Position numbers and translations under genes: made by a program. This document shows, in pieces, positions 10,598-22,100 of a DNA stretch of 64,000 nucleotides (the stretch's first letter is position 1; each line of letters opens with the position of its first letter). Source of the DNA: Cinnamomum chago (Eukaryota > Streptophyta > Magnoliopsida > Laurales > Lauraceae); contig CP142454.1 of the NCBI GenBank assembly GCA_038049695.1, positions 14,560,001 through 14,624,000 of the forward strand. The letters are read 5' to 3'. Under the pieces are notes generated by a model. That model saw only the letters and a program-made list of their open reading frames with translations. It did no database searches and had not been told where the DNA came from.

Positions 10598-12668
10598 CAT
10601 TTGTTTGCGAAAAATGGGAAACATTTGATTAAGGAAGATACTGTTTTGAGGGCTTGAAGTCATCCTAATCCTAACCATTAGATGAGGAAAGATTTTGGCC
10701 GAATTTTGCATGTTCAATTGACAATTTGGGGGCTTAAACTTTTCAAATTCAATTGGGGTTTCTTATGAATGTCAAATCCGAGCTGGGGGCCATTCACAGG
10801 GTGAAGGGTGGCCTGCATGCTCAAGACCAACTCAATTGGCCCAATGTAAGAGCCCTATAGGATAACCCTCCGGGATGCCCAGTTACATGAGTTTTCAGGG
10901 ATTAAACAACCCACCCTAACAACAAAACCAGGTTACTAGCAGGCAAATATGGCTATCAGCAGGAGGAAAAAAAAAAAAGGCAGGCAAATGTGGCTAATGT
11001 TCTATATAAGCAGAAGGCAGAAAGGGAGGTTTTGAAAAATGTGATGTTTTACTCTTTAAGTCCCATATCGAGAATGAAAAAGAACCTGACACAACAATAC
11101 CTCAACATAAAGCTTCCTGAGCCTGGAGCCCAAATCACGCAGCCGTGTGGTGAGTACATAGCGAACTATTCTTTCGCCTTTTACTAAAGAATACCGTGTG
11201 CTCGCCACTTAAAGCGGCATACGCCTATTTTTGGAGGGCTCTCTTCCTTTGAATGGAGCCCCAACAATTCAAATTAAAATTTGGCCCACTTTTAAGCTCA
11301 GCCAAAATCTGGCTCATTTAGATTAAAACTACCCCACATAGGCTGCATAGAGCTAAACTGCCCATGCAATGTGCCTTGACATATAAATGAGAAGTATTAA
11401 ACTTGTAATGGGATTGTTTTGTAAGTGAGAAGTATTAAACTTAAAAAAAATCAGTGCAATTATGGAAAATATTAACAATAAATCCTATGAAGTTGTTGTT
11501 TTAATATCTTATTTGGAGATCATAATTTACTAACTTCTTTCCATTGGAGTATAGTTTTATAGTTGTCCAAATATTGAGTAATTAAATTCGTTAATGCCAG
11601 AGTCCATACTCTAATGCTTCTTTCGAACTAACCCAAAATTTCACTTTAATAAGAGTGATATGAACAGTAAAATATGGGTTGGCTTGGTCGAAGATTGTAC
11701 AAGACAAGCCCATTCAGTATCAAAGCCCAAGACCCAGGCAGGGTGTCCCAGACAACACCCTTCTTTTCTTAGATAAGCAAAGCATAAATGGGCCATCTCA
11801 GCGGGCCTTACAAAAAACATTCAAAGCATTTAGTTGTTTGGCTAAACAATTGGGCTTAACCCAGTCGACAGGCCCAAAAATCTACCTCGATGTTGACCTC
11901 CTGCCAGGCTGGTCCCAATGCACTTTGACTCTGGCTGGATTCTCAGGAGCACTTGAGCATGATTATATCTTTGTATTTTCATTATTTTAAGTAATCATAA
12001 GCTGTAAAATGTAAAATTTAAAATTTAAAAGCAAGTGGATGATTAGTAGTTGCTCATTTTAACAATAAAATAGGTACAACAGAAATATTCTCCTACAAGC
12101 AACTATATATGCAGGCCCGGTATGTGGGGCCCACTTGGGCCCAACTTTGACCAGCACAGGCCCTTTCACACTCCAATGTCACTCCTATCAAACCTTTATC
12201 TACAGTTGGATTGAATCTAAAAAGAAAAAAATCTATGGTTAAATGGCCATTAAACCTTTTGTCTTTTTAAATCTAGGACTAGGACGATTTGATGAGGCTG
12301 ATTTTTTTTTCTTTTTTGTCAACCCTTATTCATAAAGAGACCATGCTCCACACTCACAATTAAGTTGATATGTCAGTGGGCCCCATGAGTTGGATTATAA
12401 ATGAGAAATTTTGAGTCTTCTATGAGGAGAACATTGCCCCCACACCACACAAAGTTAATGGCTCATCCAAGCAAATGAATTTTCAAGAGCCATAGTTTAA
12501 GATTTCATTTATAGATGCCAAGTGACCGATAAAGTAGAAGCTAGAATAGACGCCTAGAAGTAATATAAAATAGTTTTTTTGTTATTAAAAAAAATGACAC
12601 CACTTTAATAAAATAAAATTTATACATTAGTGATGCAATAAAATCAAAATAAAGAAAAACAATAAACA
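10598..12668. other. Intergenic, no gene seen
   Basis: About 2 kb of AT-rich sequence. A 103-codon open frame at 11679-11990 has no recognisable domain or codon pattern, so I do not call it. Confidence 0.4.
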
Positions 12669-12672
12669 CTAA

Positions 12673-12998
12673 GGGCCTATTTGTTTCCATAGAATACATA
12701 GGTTTTCATGGACAAAAGATCTCCACCGAAGAATTATTAAAGAGGTAATGGGTGAAGGATATGAGGTAGAGATGTACACTTCGACTTTTCTTAGGATTTT
12801 AATAATTAGGGTAATAGTTGGTATTTATTTCTCATCATAATATCCTTGATTCTTTTTTTCCCTTGCTTCAGCTTACATTAAGAAAGTAGTTATTTGATGA
12901 TCATTTTTGTTATTTACTTTTTGATTATTGGTTCAACTACTTTTATAAAAACAAGTCTTAGACTGCTACAAATTCAATTACATGAAACAAACATGCTC
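12673..12998. mobile_element. PIF/Harbinger (Tourist-like) MITE, 326 bp
   Basis: Left end GGGCCTATTTGTTTCCAT and right end, reverse-complemented, GAGCATGTTTGTTTCATG. Both sides are flanked by TAA (12670-12672 and 12999-13001), the 3-bp duplication typical of PIF/Harbinger. Related sequence occurs at 34790-35070 and 49300-49700. Confidence 0.75.
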
Positions 12999-13001
12999 TA
13001 A

Positions 13002-15784
13002 ACGTAGAAACTAGAAATCCTAATTCAATGAAACATTTTTTTAATTTTATTTTATGAAAATAGATACTACACCAAATTAATGAAACCTTTTTTCATTGAA
13101 AATAAAAATGGGAACCAAAAGTGCAACTTAACAGCATTATCATTATGCTTGCATGAAAAAAAGCACTAATGTAATTCACCAAGTTCTATTTGCAAGTCCT
13201 AGGAGAATCAAGAGCTGAAAATTGAAGATATTGTCCTTTTTTCATAATGAAGTAATGTTGAGGGCAGTTTTGCCAAAAAGGAAAAAAATTCAAAACCAAA
13301 ATAGGCCACACCTCATCATAAGTTTGGCTTAGTATATGCAAAAGTAGGTTGGTATAGGCATCATCCAATGAAAAGCAATAGACAAGGAAACTATGAAATC
13401 ATTCACTCATGCCAAAAGAGGCATTATGCAAGAAATGCCACTCACAAAGTCAGAAAGCCAAGATACCAATATTTAGGGCATTCACCTCAAAATGTATCAA
13501 GTGAGGGGTTGGTGGTAGGCCTCTGTATCATGAGTTCCTTTCTTGTATCATGAGAAGTGTGGACTATTGACTTGTCCATTTAGGTATGCTGTTAATTTCT
13601 ACAACCATTTAAGAGAAGCCCTCACACAAGCTATATGAGTGATTATTGAAGTATTGAGGCCGAAGGGATGATCTGCAGTCAACCATTAGAATTAAGCTTT
13701 AAGTTTTAAAATGGATTTAGATGGGAGTGTGGTGTAGTGTCCTCTCAAAACAATGGGGAGAGTGGAATATATAATGAAGAATAAACAAATTCATACAAGA
13801 AGTGAACACTAATAATGCATTAGATTATAGTGTATTTTATTTTATCAGACAAAAGGAAAAGGAAAAAATATATATATATATATATGACAAATTCTCTACA
13901 ACATTCACCATGTTTAACCGGGTATATTTTACTTTCACAAGAATGGCCTACTTGTAATCAATCCCTCTTAATGCATACCAATCCCCGTCGAATTACTACT
14001 GGTCCTAGTTTGACCGCAATCATAAGAAAACTCAATGTCTCATCTCACACAGCCCCCTAGGTACAATCCCTGCACAGATAGGTTGACCCACAAGTAATGA
14101 ACCACTCATCCAATCTAGCTACAGAAAAAGAAAAAGAAAAACTTTAACCGTCCATTTTAGGTATTCAAAATTTAATGGCTATTAATATGTACAAACTTAG
14201 TGTGATCATATTTGATATTGTTTGATGTTCAGAAGAGTGAAATTAGGATCAATGCCAAATCAAAGTGGGATAAGAAGGACTCCATTTAAAGTGATCCCAC
14301 GTATGAAAATCCAAAAAAGTGTGGCCAAAAAGTGGATTATAAATATAACACTATATCTATAATATTAAAATATGTATCCAATTATATTTTAAAAGCATGG
14401 AAGATGCTTCACGAGTATCTCATTGAACTAACCACAATCTTTTTATTTGGAGACAAGGTAGATGGTGCATCATTTCCATGTGAGCTCATGGGCCTTGGAG
14501 CCTACCAAACCTGACTTTACCCTAAAACACGTGGGCCAAATGTAGGGCTTTCTTTGTAGGTGAGCCACAATCAAACTACCCTGCACCACGCACACTAGGC
14601 CATGGCATATTATCATTTTTTATGTCAAGACTTTTATTTCATCCACGTGCTGGTTCACGTCCATTAGCGCTGCACATGTGCTCTACTTCTCAACCAAGCA
14701 AATGTGGACCCCAACTGTGCATTCTCTTGTCCAATGAATGAGGCTATTCCATATCTGTGGGGCCACACATTGCAAGAAAGATAGAGCGTAGGATCGGCCC
14801 ACATTGAAATTGCATGGCTGGATATTATAATGAAACAATCAGATTGCATATATAGTGTGTCCTCTAGATGAAAGGTTTCTATAATCTTTCTGGATTGTCG
14901 GTCTCATCAAATGGATGATTCTATTGGGCTAAGTGATGTATAATTTTGTCTTCCTATGTATCTCCATCTTCAATGTCATAGACCTAACCCTAATGCCCAT
15001 TTGCTCTCATACCACCAACACAAGGTTTTCATGAAACCAAAGCCACACCAGCACTACTCACAACATACGATATTGTAATAATATATATATTAGTGTGTGA
15101 AAGGGCCCTCTTCTTTTTCTGCCCTAACCCTGCTCTACTTACTCTCCTTGGAATTGTTATTATTTAAGCAAAAAAAAAAGGACCCAAAGAATTTACACCG
15201 CAACTACTAGAAGTTAGAATGCATTTGAATACTATCATGCTTAGTTTTGATAGTAAAGGATGATTTAATAAATGGAATGAAATAACATGTCTATTGTCAC
15301 CACAACTTTTGCATTATATGACAGGAATTTTGTCAAGGTTTGCTTGGTGGGCCTTATATAGTTATATTTCAGTATCCATTGCCCCAGAAGTAACCATAAT
15401 TTTAAAACTCAGTGGCAATCAGCAAAACTCAATTTCACTCTGGTGAATAAACCCTAAGCTTCTGCAAGGAACTTGGCCCCTAAAAATGTTTTGCAGATTT
15501 GGGTTAACTAGGTCAAGACCTAAAGATTGATTCGGCTAACACTCAATAGAGACTTGATGCTTGGTTACGTTCAACAAAAAGTATCAAGAATTCGAGGATT
15601 TTAAAAAAAAAAAAAAATTCTCCTTAGATTAAAAAAAAAATCATCTAATTAATGACCACTGAATATTGCCACTCGTTTCTTCTTCTTCTTCTTTTATTGC
15701 TGTTTTGTTGAGCAGTGATGTCACTGGTCATTCGACTTTTTATCCTTTTATATTATACTGGCAACAAGTTTTGGTTTTGACTCT
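13002..15784. other. Intergenic, no gene seen
   Basis: AT-rich, with a short (TA)n at 13868-13884. Open frames are short and lack recognisable domains. Confidence 0.4.
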
Positions 15785-15787
15785 TTA

Positions 15788-16854
15788 GGTCATGTTTGGC
15801 AACAGTCCGGGCAGAGGATTCCTCGGACCTTTTCCTTGAATGCGTGGATTTCTGATGTTTGGTTCACAGCAGATTTTGAGAGGAAAGACATTCAAAATGC
15901 ATGCTTTTGATTATTTCTCATATCAGACCTACCCCCTTCGGATTGTGAAAATCCTTCATTGCAAGGAAAGGCGGAGCTACAGTGATGCTACAGTGAAAAA
16001 ACGGGATGAAGAAGGTTAGAGGGTTTTCCTTTAAAAACCTATCTTTTGAGTCCCACAATAAAGATCCAAACCGTTAATAAGGTTAAAACCATCCAAAACG
16101 GCTATATGACAAAAAATCAGCCGTTGATTCATCACAAATCATGAGAAATAGGCCAACAACCAGTGGACGCTTATTTCACATATACTGTATAAAAACGAGA
16201 TGGAAAAATAGTCCGTTGTTTTCCATTTTTTGGTTCTTGTGGGCCCCAAAACCATGATCTAAACCGTGAATTATTTCCGGAAGGTCAAGCACAACTACTA
16301 GATCAAGTTTCAGCCGTTGATTCATCATAGATCATGAGTAATAGGCGAAAAACCAGTGGCTGTTTATTTCACATATACTGTATAAAAACGGGATGAAAAA
16401 ACAGTCCCTTTTTTTCCTTTTTTTGGTTCTTGTGGGCCCCAAAACCATGATCTGAACCGTGGTTTATTTCCAAAAGGTCAAGCACAAATACTAGATCAAA
16501 TTTTGGCCGTTGATCCATGCTATATCTTGAGATATTTTCAGAAAATTTCAGATTGTAAAAAAATAATTTTTTATTCCTGTGGGCTCCCTTTGCACGATCT
16601 AAACCATTCAAATTCTCTAAATGGCCAAGAACATCTTTGAGGAGAAAGTTGAGGTCTTGATTTTTCATGGATTTTGAGATATTTTCAAAAAAGCTTACAA
16701 CCATTGTATCATACATCTTACAAATGATAGGAATCCTCTCTCAATATCAAACATAGAATTCTCATTGGAAATCCTATATGAGGATGTGCTGATTCTAGGG
16801 AGATGGAGAGAATCCTCTAAATAGAAGATTCATCTCTGTTTTCCAAACGTGCCC
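15788..16854. mobile_element. Non-autonomous PIF/Harbinger-like element, 1067 bp
   Basis: Left end GGTCATGTTTGGCAACAG and right end, reverse-complemented, GGGCACGTTTGGAAAACAG. TTA is present on both sides (15785-15787 and 16855-16857), the Harbinger target duplication. The interior carries a ~193-bp tandem repeat and no transposase reading frame. A degenerate relative is at about 54676-55590. Confidence 0.75.
16117..16530 (+). repeat. ~193-bp tandem repeat inside the Harbinger-like element
   Basis: Units start with CAGCCGTTGATTCATCA (about 16117 and 16307); a third, decayed start (GGCCGTTGATCCATG) is near 16505. Each unit includes ATTTCACATATACTGTATAA and TTCTTGTGGGCCCCAAAACC. The period was measured from matched words at 16171 and 16364. 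Confidence 0.8.
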
Positions 16855-16857
16855 TTA

Positions 16858-18690
16858 GAGACTCGGCCAAGTCTCTGAATCGACTAGACCTGGTAGCTTT
16901 CTGGGTAGAGTTTTAGTTTCCAAATTTTCAAATTGCTCATTAGTCAGATGATACTACCAACCCAACCAATGGATACTTTCGTGATTTCTACCATCCATCG
17001 GTACAGTCTCAATCAAACGGCAAGGATCGTCCATCAGGTACATTTTGTCAAATAAAATCATCATTAGAGCCGCATTATAAAGTACAAAATACAAAGGAAA
17101 CAGGGGCACCCTGCTATTCCTACACAGAAGAGTGATTCATAGTAAATTTCTCTTAAGTATGTGCCTGGAAACACTGGCCAGTGAGAGAGACCTTAAACGC
17201 GTTGTACTTGTGGTGTATTCTCATTAGAAATTTTTTTTTTTTTTGTAACATGAAAACCGCTGATCCTTTTTCGGTTGATCATTGGTAAATTTACAGATAC
17301 ATAGAACCACCCACTAGCCTTATGTATCAGGTTAGTGAGTAGTTCTATGTATCCATGGAGTCATTCTCTTTAGCATGCTTAATAGATATAGATAAACAAT
17401 CCATTTCATAAATATAAAATCATACTTTTCATTGGTGTTCCTGGAGTAGGAATATTCCAACAAATCTCCTTAGACATATAGATCCAAAACTAAGAAATTA
17501 AATTATGGGTGGTTGTGTGAGAACGATAGCAAAGTGGGCCTTACTGATGCAGAAATTAAAATAAAAATTAATAAATGCCATGTGTTAATCTAAACCCTTT
17601 AAAAGCTAAAAACCCACATTTGGCTCCTATTGGATGGTATATCATCTTCTCATTGATGGCCAATTTGATGATGATGATGTGATTTTGGGTATGGCACTTT
17701 GTCATTATAACTTTGATATAGAAATGGTTTGGATTTACTTGAATGGATGCCTTATGGTGTGTTCGTGCAACAGGAAGATTTTAGAAAAAAGTTTTGTTTC
17801 TTACCAACTCACCCCTTAATGAGAAATTAAAATCCTCTCCGTCGAAGAAAACCAATTATTTTTTTTGCTTTTTCAATCAAGAAAATGCGTCGCACCAAAT
17901 AATTGGAAAAGAGGCTGATGAAAAATCAGAATATTTTTTCTCTATATTGAGAATTCCTCTTATTGAACAAAAACACCTTAAAAGGGCCACTTGAGTACAT
18001 GTACAAGTCAGGAAAAGCATCTATTTCTATTTCTGTAAATTTGTGGGTACATATGTGGTTGTATACAGAAATCATCTCTCTTGGTTATTAGCATCCAATA
18101 CCTGTTAAAGTTCTTATATGTTCATTACTAGCTCCTTTCATTCAAGGGAAGTGACAGGAACCCAATACTGATTCAATCAACTTGACTGAAACTAAAAATG
18201 ACAGATAAACAACAGCTATGGGGATGGATAACTAAGTTGACTAGCCAGCCTGTGGAGTAGATTTGCCTGGTCGAGTCTAGTCAAGTTCTGAAGCAATGGT
18301 CTAACGGCAACTAATCATTCCACCCAATTCAAAGTTGGCATGTGTTTAAAAATGTGTGCTATAGCCTATAAGGATCGGATATTTAGATATTGACCTGACC
18401 TGATTAGAATCGGACGAACCCTGTTAACAATCGAATCCATGGACAGAGTCTCTAACGTAGTTCTTGCGTAAAAACCTTTGGGTAAATGGATAATTGAAGG
18501 TCTTTTGACAACTCTATGTGCATTAGATCTGAACCAATAAATTTTACTCTAATAAAAAAAAATTCTATAGAATGTTGGATTGATCATGGTTGAATAAGGC
18601 GTAATTAGTTATGGTGAATGTCACTCTAATTGAAGTAAAAGTTGTTGCCAATGCCTATACATACATATCCATATGATGCAAACGAGATGA
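16858..18690. other. Intergenic, no gene seen
   Basis: AT-rich sequence. A 61-codon open frame near 17634 has no recognisable homology. Confidence 0.35.
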
Positions 18691-18697
18691 ATCATTA

Positions 18698-18815
18698 AGA
18701 AATGTTGGGAGCTGCATAACCTAAGTTTAACACATTATTTTTCATAGATATATGTTGGAAATGTTGGGAGCTGCATAACCTAAGTTTAACACATTATTTT
18801 TCATAGATATATGTT
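18698..18815 (+). repeat. 59-bp tandem duplication, two near-identical copies
   Basis: The unit beginning GAAATGTTGGGAGCTGCATA occurs at 18698 and again at 18757 with essentially no differences, so the duplication is recent. No gene function is implied. Confidence 0.9.
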
Positions 18816-19369
18816 GGAGATAGAATTACTAGAACGGAGGTTTATCCACATCATGGTTTCAATCCTGTATCGGACAAAATAGAAACCTTTATATTAGCTA
18901 ATATACTAGTACTGTGCCATTAAGAAAATAATTAAAAAATAAAATAAGTCTCCGTCTTCTAAATTACTTAAAGAGTATTTTATATATAATGATGAAAATT
19001 AAGAAAGTAATAAGGACCTTTTTGGTCAATATTAAAATGTGAGGATTAATATTAAAATTTGAGGATCTTTTTAGTCTTTGGAACTTTTTTTTGGGTAAAA
19101 TCATTAAATAATAAGGTAGGAAGATAATGGCTGAAATATTTTGACTTGTGGTCGTACTCATACCACACTACCCCAACCAAGTTCCAATTGATGCAGAGTT
19201 TTGTTCATATAGTTGAGCAGGGTTGGTCCACATGGCTACGTCAGTACAACTGTCCTGAGTATACTATGCAAAATTCAAAGACTTGTTGTAATTGAGGATT
19301 GATGACCTAATACTTTGGGTGGAGTATCACATATTGCTTCGGTACACCCACAACATCATCATAATAATC

Positions 19370-19640
19370 CCTAGTTTTGTCTCTATTCTTTTGAGTGAAC
19401 CGCGCAACGGTACGGGCAGCCGTTGGCATCTGCCCGGGCACGCTCGTGGGTTGCCCGGGGCGTAGAGGGTAAACGGTCCATCTCCATCTATCGGAGGGCC
19501 AGCTGGGCAGAAGCTGCCCGTTAGAGAAGAGAAACACCACGCCCTCCACCTGTCCAACTCCACCATACACACATGACACAAAACAGGCGACAAGACTCCG
19601 TTCCGTTGGGAGAAGAATCCCAATGGAAGGCTTGAACTTT
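19370..19640. other. Local GC-rich islet of unknown origin
   Basis: A sharply GC-rich patch in AT-rich surroundings, with repeated GCCCGGGC / GGGCAGC words (for example GGCATCTGCCCGGGCACG). On the minus strand it holds a 128-codon open frame (19307-19693) with no domain I recognise. The composition suggests a transposon fragment, but I cannot name it. Confidence 0.35.
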
Positions 19641-19732
19641 ACGCACCGTTGGACCGACCACAGATTCAACCAAATTGAGTGTAGGCTGTTCAAGTATTTG
19701 GGCTAAATGGAGTTGAATGAAGTTAGAAGGGG

Positions 19733-19735
<3 letters not shown>

Positions 19736-19769
<34 letters not shown>

Positions 19770-19870
19770 AAAAGATGAAGGGCCCAGGGAGGTCTTTCAA
19801 TCCCCCTAGGTCGAGCTTCATTTCATTGAGGTTCGCACATTGATGGAGTGCGCACACTCCTTTCATATCG
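19736..19870 (-). repeat. Possible minus-strand retroposed unit with 32-bp poly(A) tail
   Basis: A run of 32 T (19736-19767) reads as a poly(A) tail on the minus strand, for a short unit extending to about 19870. A box-B-like GCTCGACCTAGGG is present, but box A is not convincing. It could be a SINE, or only a homopolymer beside unrelated sequence. Confidence 0.3.
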
Positions 19871-20844
19871 TATGTTTGAGTGTCAGGGCTTGTTTGATTA
19901 ATAATGGGCGAAGTTTAAAACAAGAGGTTTTTTTTTTCTATTTTTTACATGTTTCTTTGATAGAATTTCTGAAAAAAAATTACCATGTTGAAATTGTTTT
20001 TTGACATGAAGTGACACCTGACATTTGCAAATGCCGTATTTCTTTACAGGCATTTCAACATTTCAGCCGTCAATAATCTCTTAGATGGCTTTTGAAAATT
20101 TAAGAATTTCAGCCCCTTTATTTTTTATTAAAATTTTTGTTGTTTTTTAGTTAAATTTCTAGATGCTCGAGTACAATTGAGCATTTTTAAAATGCTCAAG
20201 TATAATGTAACATTCGGGAATTCTACTTTGTCTAAAAAATTTAAAACTCACCGAACAACAATTCCATTAATTCCAATAAAGAAACAGTCCATTTGTGTCT
20301 TTTAGGAACTCTTAACATGAAAAATATTGTAGAAAATGATATAATTTTGAAATGAAAAGTATATTTCAATAATAAAATATATAATCAATTACAAAACATG
20401 CATATTTTAGTAAAGATTTTTAAAAATATAAAGATATTATGACATTGATATGACATTATTCTTCTCTTATGATAGCTTCTTCAATTTCGAGAGGCAATGA
20501 AACGGCTGTCTCAACAAAATTTACTTGATGTCGGTGGACGGAACTAACTGGACAGCAGTTGGCCATGAATATGAACCCCCAAATTCTTTGAGAATTTCAT
20601 ATTTATTTTATAAACATTACCCCTTAGACATTTTACTTTACTTGATGGGCCCTCAAGCAAATCTCCTCTTCCGCCAATCAGTACACAAGGCATTTATCCA
20701 GCGTAGACAAGACAAGGCCGGGGTGGCCATTGCAATAAAAGTGTATTGAAAGTTTTTTTTTTTTGTTTTTTTTTATAGAATGCCCCTCAAGATATTTATC
20801 TGCTTATGTAGTGACTCCATCAAGGAAAATTTTCTCCTTCCATC
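19871..20844. other. Intergenic, no gene seen
   Basis: AT-rich sequence with several T-runs. No open frame with recognisable content and no repeat ends identified. Confidence 0.35.
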
Positions 20845-21231
20845 TAGGAATGTAAATGGTTACCTGATTCTCTGATTATTCGGAGGTTCTGACCGGTTAA
20901 AAATCGGGTTTGGGTTCTCATTTAGGCCTCGATAAGTAAATGAGTCCGGATTCAATTCCATCTTGTTTCGGACCCGTGGACCTGATACCTAATATATTGC
21001 CTCAATTTTCCAAACTCTGTTATAAAAATCATGTTTTTTTAATATTATTCTCTATCTAAATCCAGACCCGGATTTAAACTCGTCCCATATATGGTTCCGG
21101 TTCCGGTTCTGAAGCTAAAAAACTGGTTTCGAAACGGTTCCTGGTCTGGATCCGGTTCCACCTTCTTCTTAATGGTTCCGGTTCCGAGTCCACCATAGAC
21201 CTGAAACGGAACAGACCCGTTTACAACCCTA
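20845..21231 (-). mobile_element. hAT MITE, CGGTTCCGG-rich family, copy 2
   Basis: Starts TAGGAATGTAAATGGTTACC and ends ACCCGTTTACAACCCTA. Flanks are CTTCCATC (20837-20844) and CTTACATC (21232-21239), seven of eight matching, a clear hAT-type duplication. The interior GGTTCCGGTTCCG words run opposite to the copy at 10147. It is 387 bp with no coding capacity. Confidence 0.85.
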
Positions 21232-21239
21232 CTTACATC

Positions 21240-21954
21240 CCTATTAATTGGTATTAACCTTTCAATACTTTGACTAGTGCATTTTCAAAACAGTGCTAGA
21301 TGTATTTGTGATAGTGGTCAGAACTATATTATCTCTAATTTGATGATAATTTGTTTCATATTTTAGTTATAGATCACTTTCATTAAAAGTTGGTTTTTGC
21401 AATGTATTAGATGCACTTTATCTAAAAAATTATCATTTGTATCAGTGTTATCTTTGATTGCACTTATGAATCAAGATAGATGGCAAAAGCAATTCATGAA
21501 GAATTAGAGAAATGACTTTTGACTTCATTAGGCTTGGTCAGGCATATATTTGGCCTTTTCATAGTAACTGATCTAAGTAGTGATCCATGATTAGATAAGC
21601 AGTTTGGATCATTTAATAAAGGTGATTCATGAAATATTCATATTTATGATCGTTATTGATGGTTGAATCTTTGGTTTGAATGGTTTGGACCTGTTAACTT
21701 TTTTTTTTCTCTATATATTATAAGATGGTTGAGGTTCTTAGAAGGATACGATTTATATTTGAATTAGAATTCCAAATAAGCATGATTTGGAGCTTAAAAT
21801 AAATTTGAATTCAAATTTAAATTGGGCTTGAATTAGATTAATTTCATTTTATGTTATCTATGCCGGCATGAATATGAATATTTTTCATAATGACAACACA
21901 ATCAATTTATGCTTTGAATTAGATTAATTTTATTATATATTATTTAGGCCTACA
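21240..21954. other. Intergenic, no feature seen
   Basis: Very AT-rich sequence leading into the poly(T) that marks the 3' end of the minus-strand L1. Nothing else recognised. Confidence 0.4.
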
Positions 21955-22100
21955 TTTTTTTTTTGCTTTAAGGGTAAATGTATTAAAAGAAGAAGAAGGA
22001 AACAGAGGAAGAATTTACAAAGGTCAAATAGGACCCCCAAAAACAGAAAGAAGAACAAAAAGGAGGAGCTTAGCCAAGAGCCTAACTCTTACAATGGAAA

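Noticed and set aside
11679..11990. 103-codon open frame as a gene
   Set aside because: No domain, no splice partners, no promoter context; likely chance.
16117..16530. CRISPR-like array
   Set aside because: The units are long diverged tandem copies without regular spacers, inside a Harbinger-type element in a plant genome.
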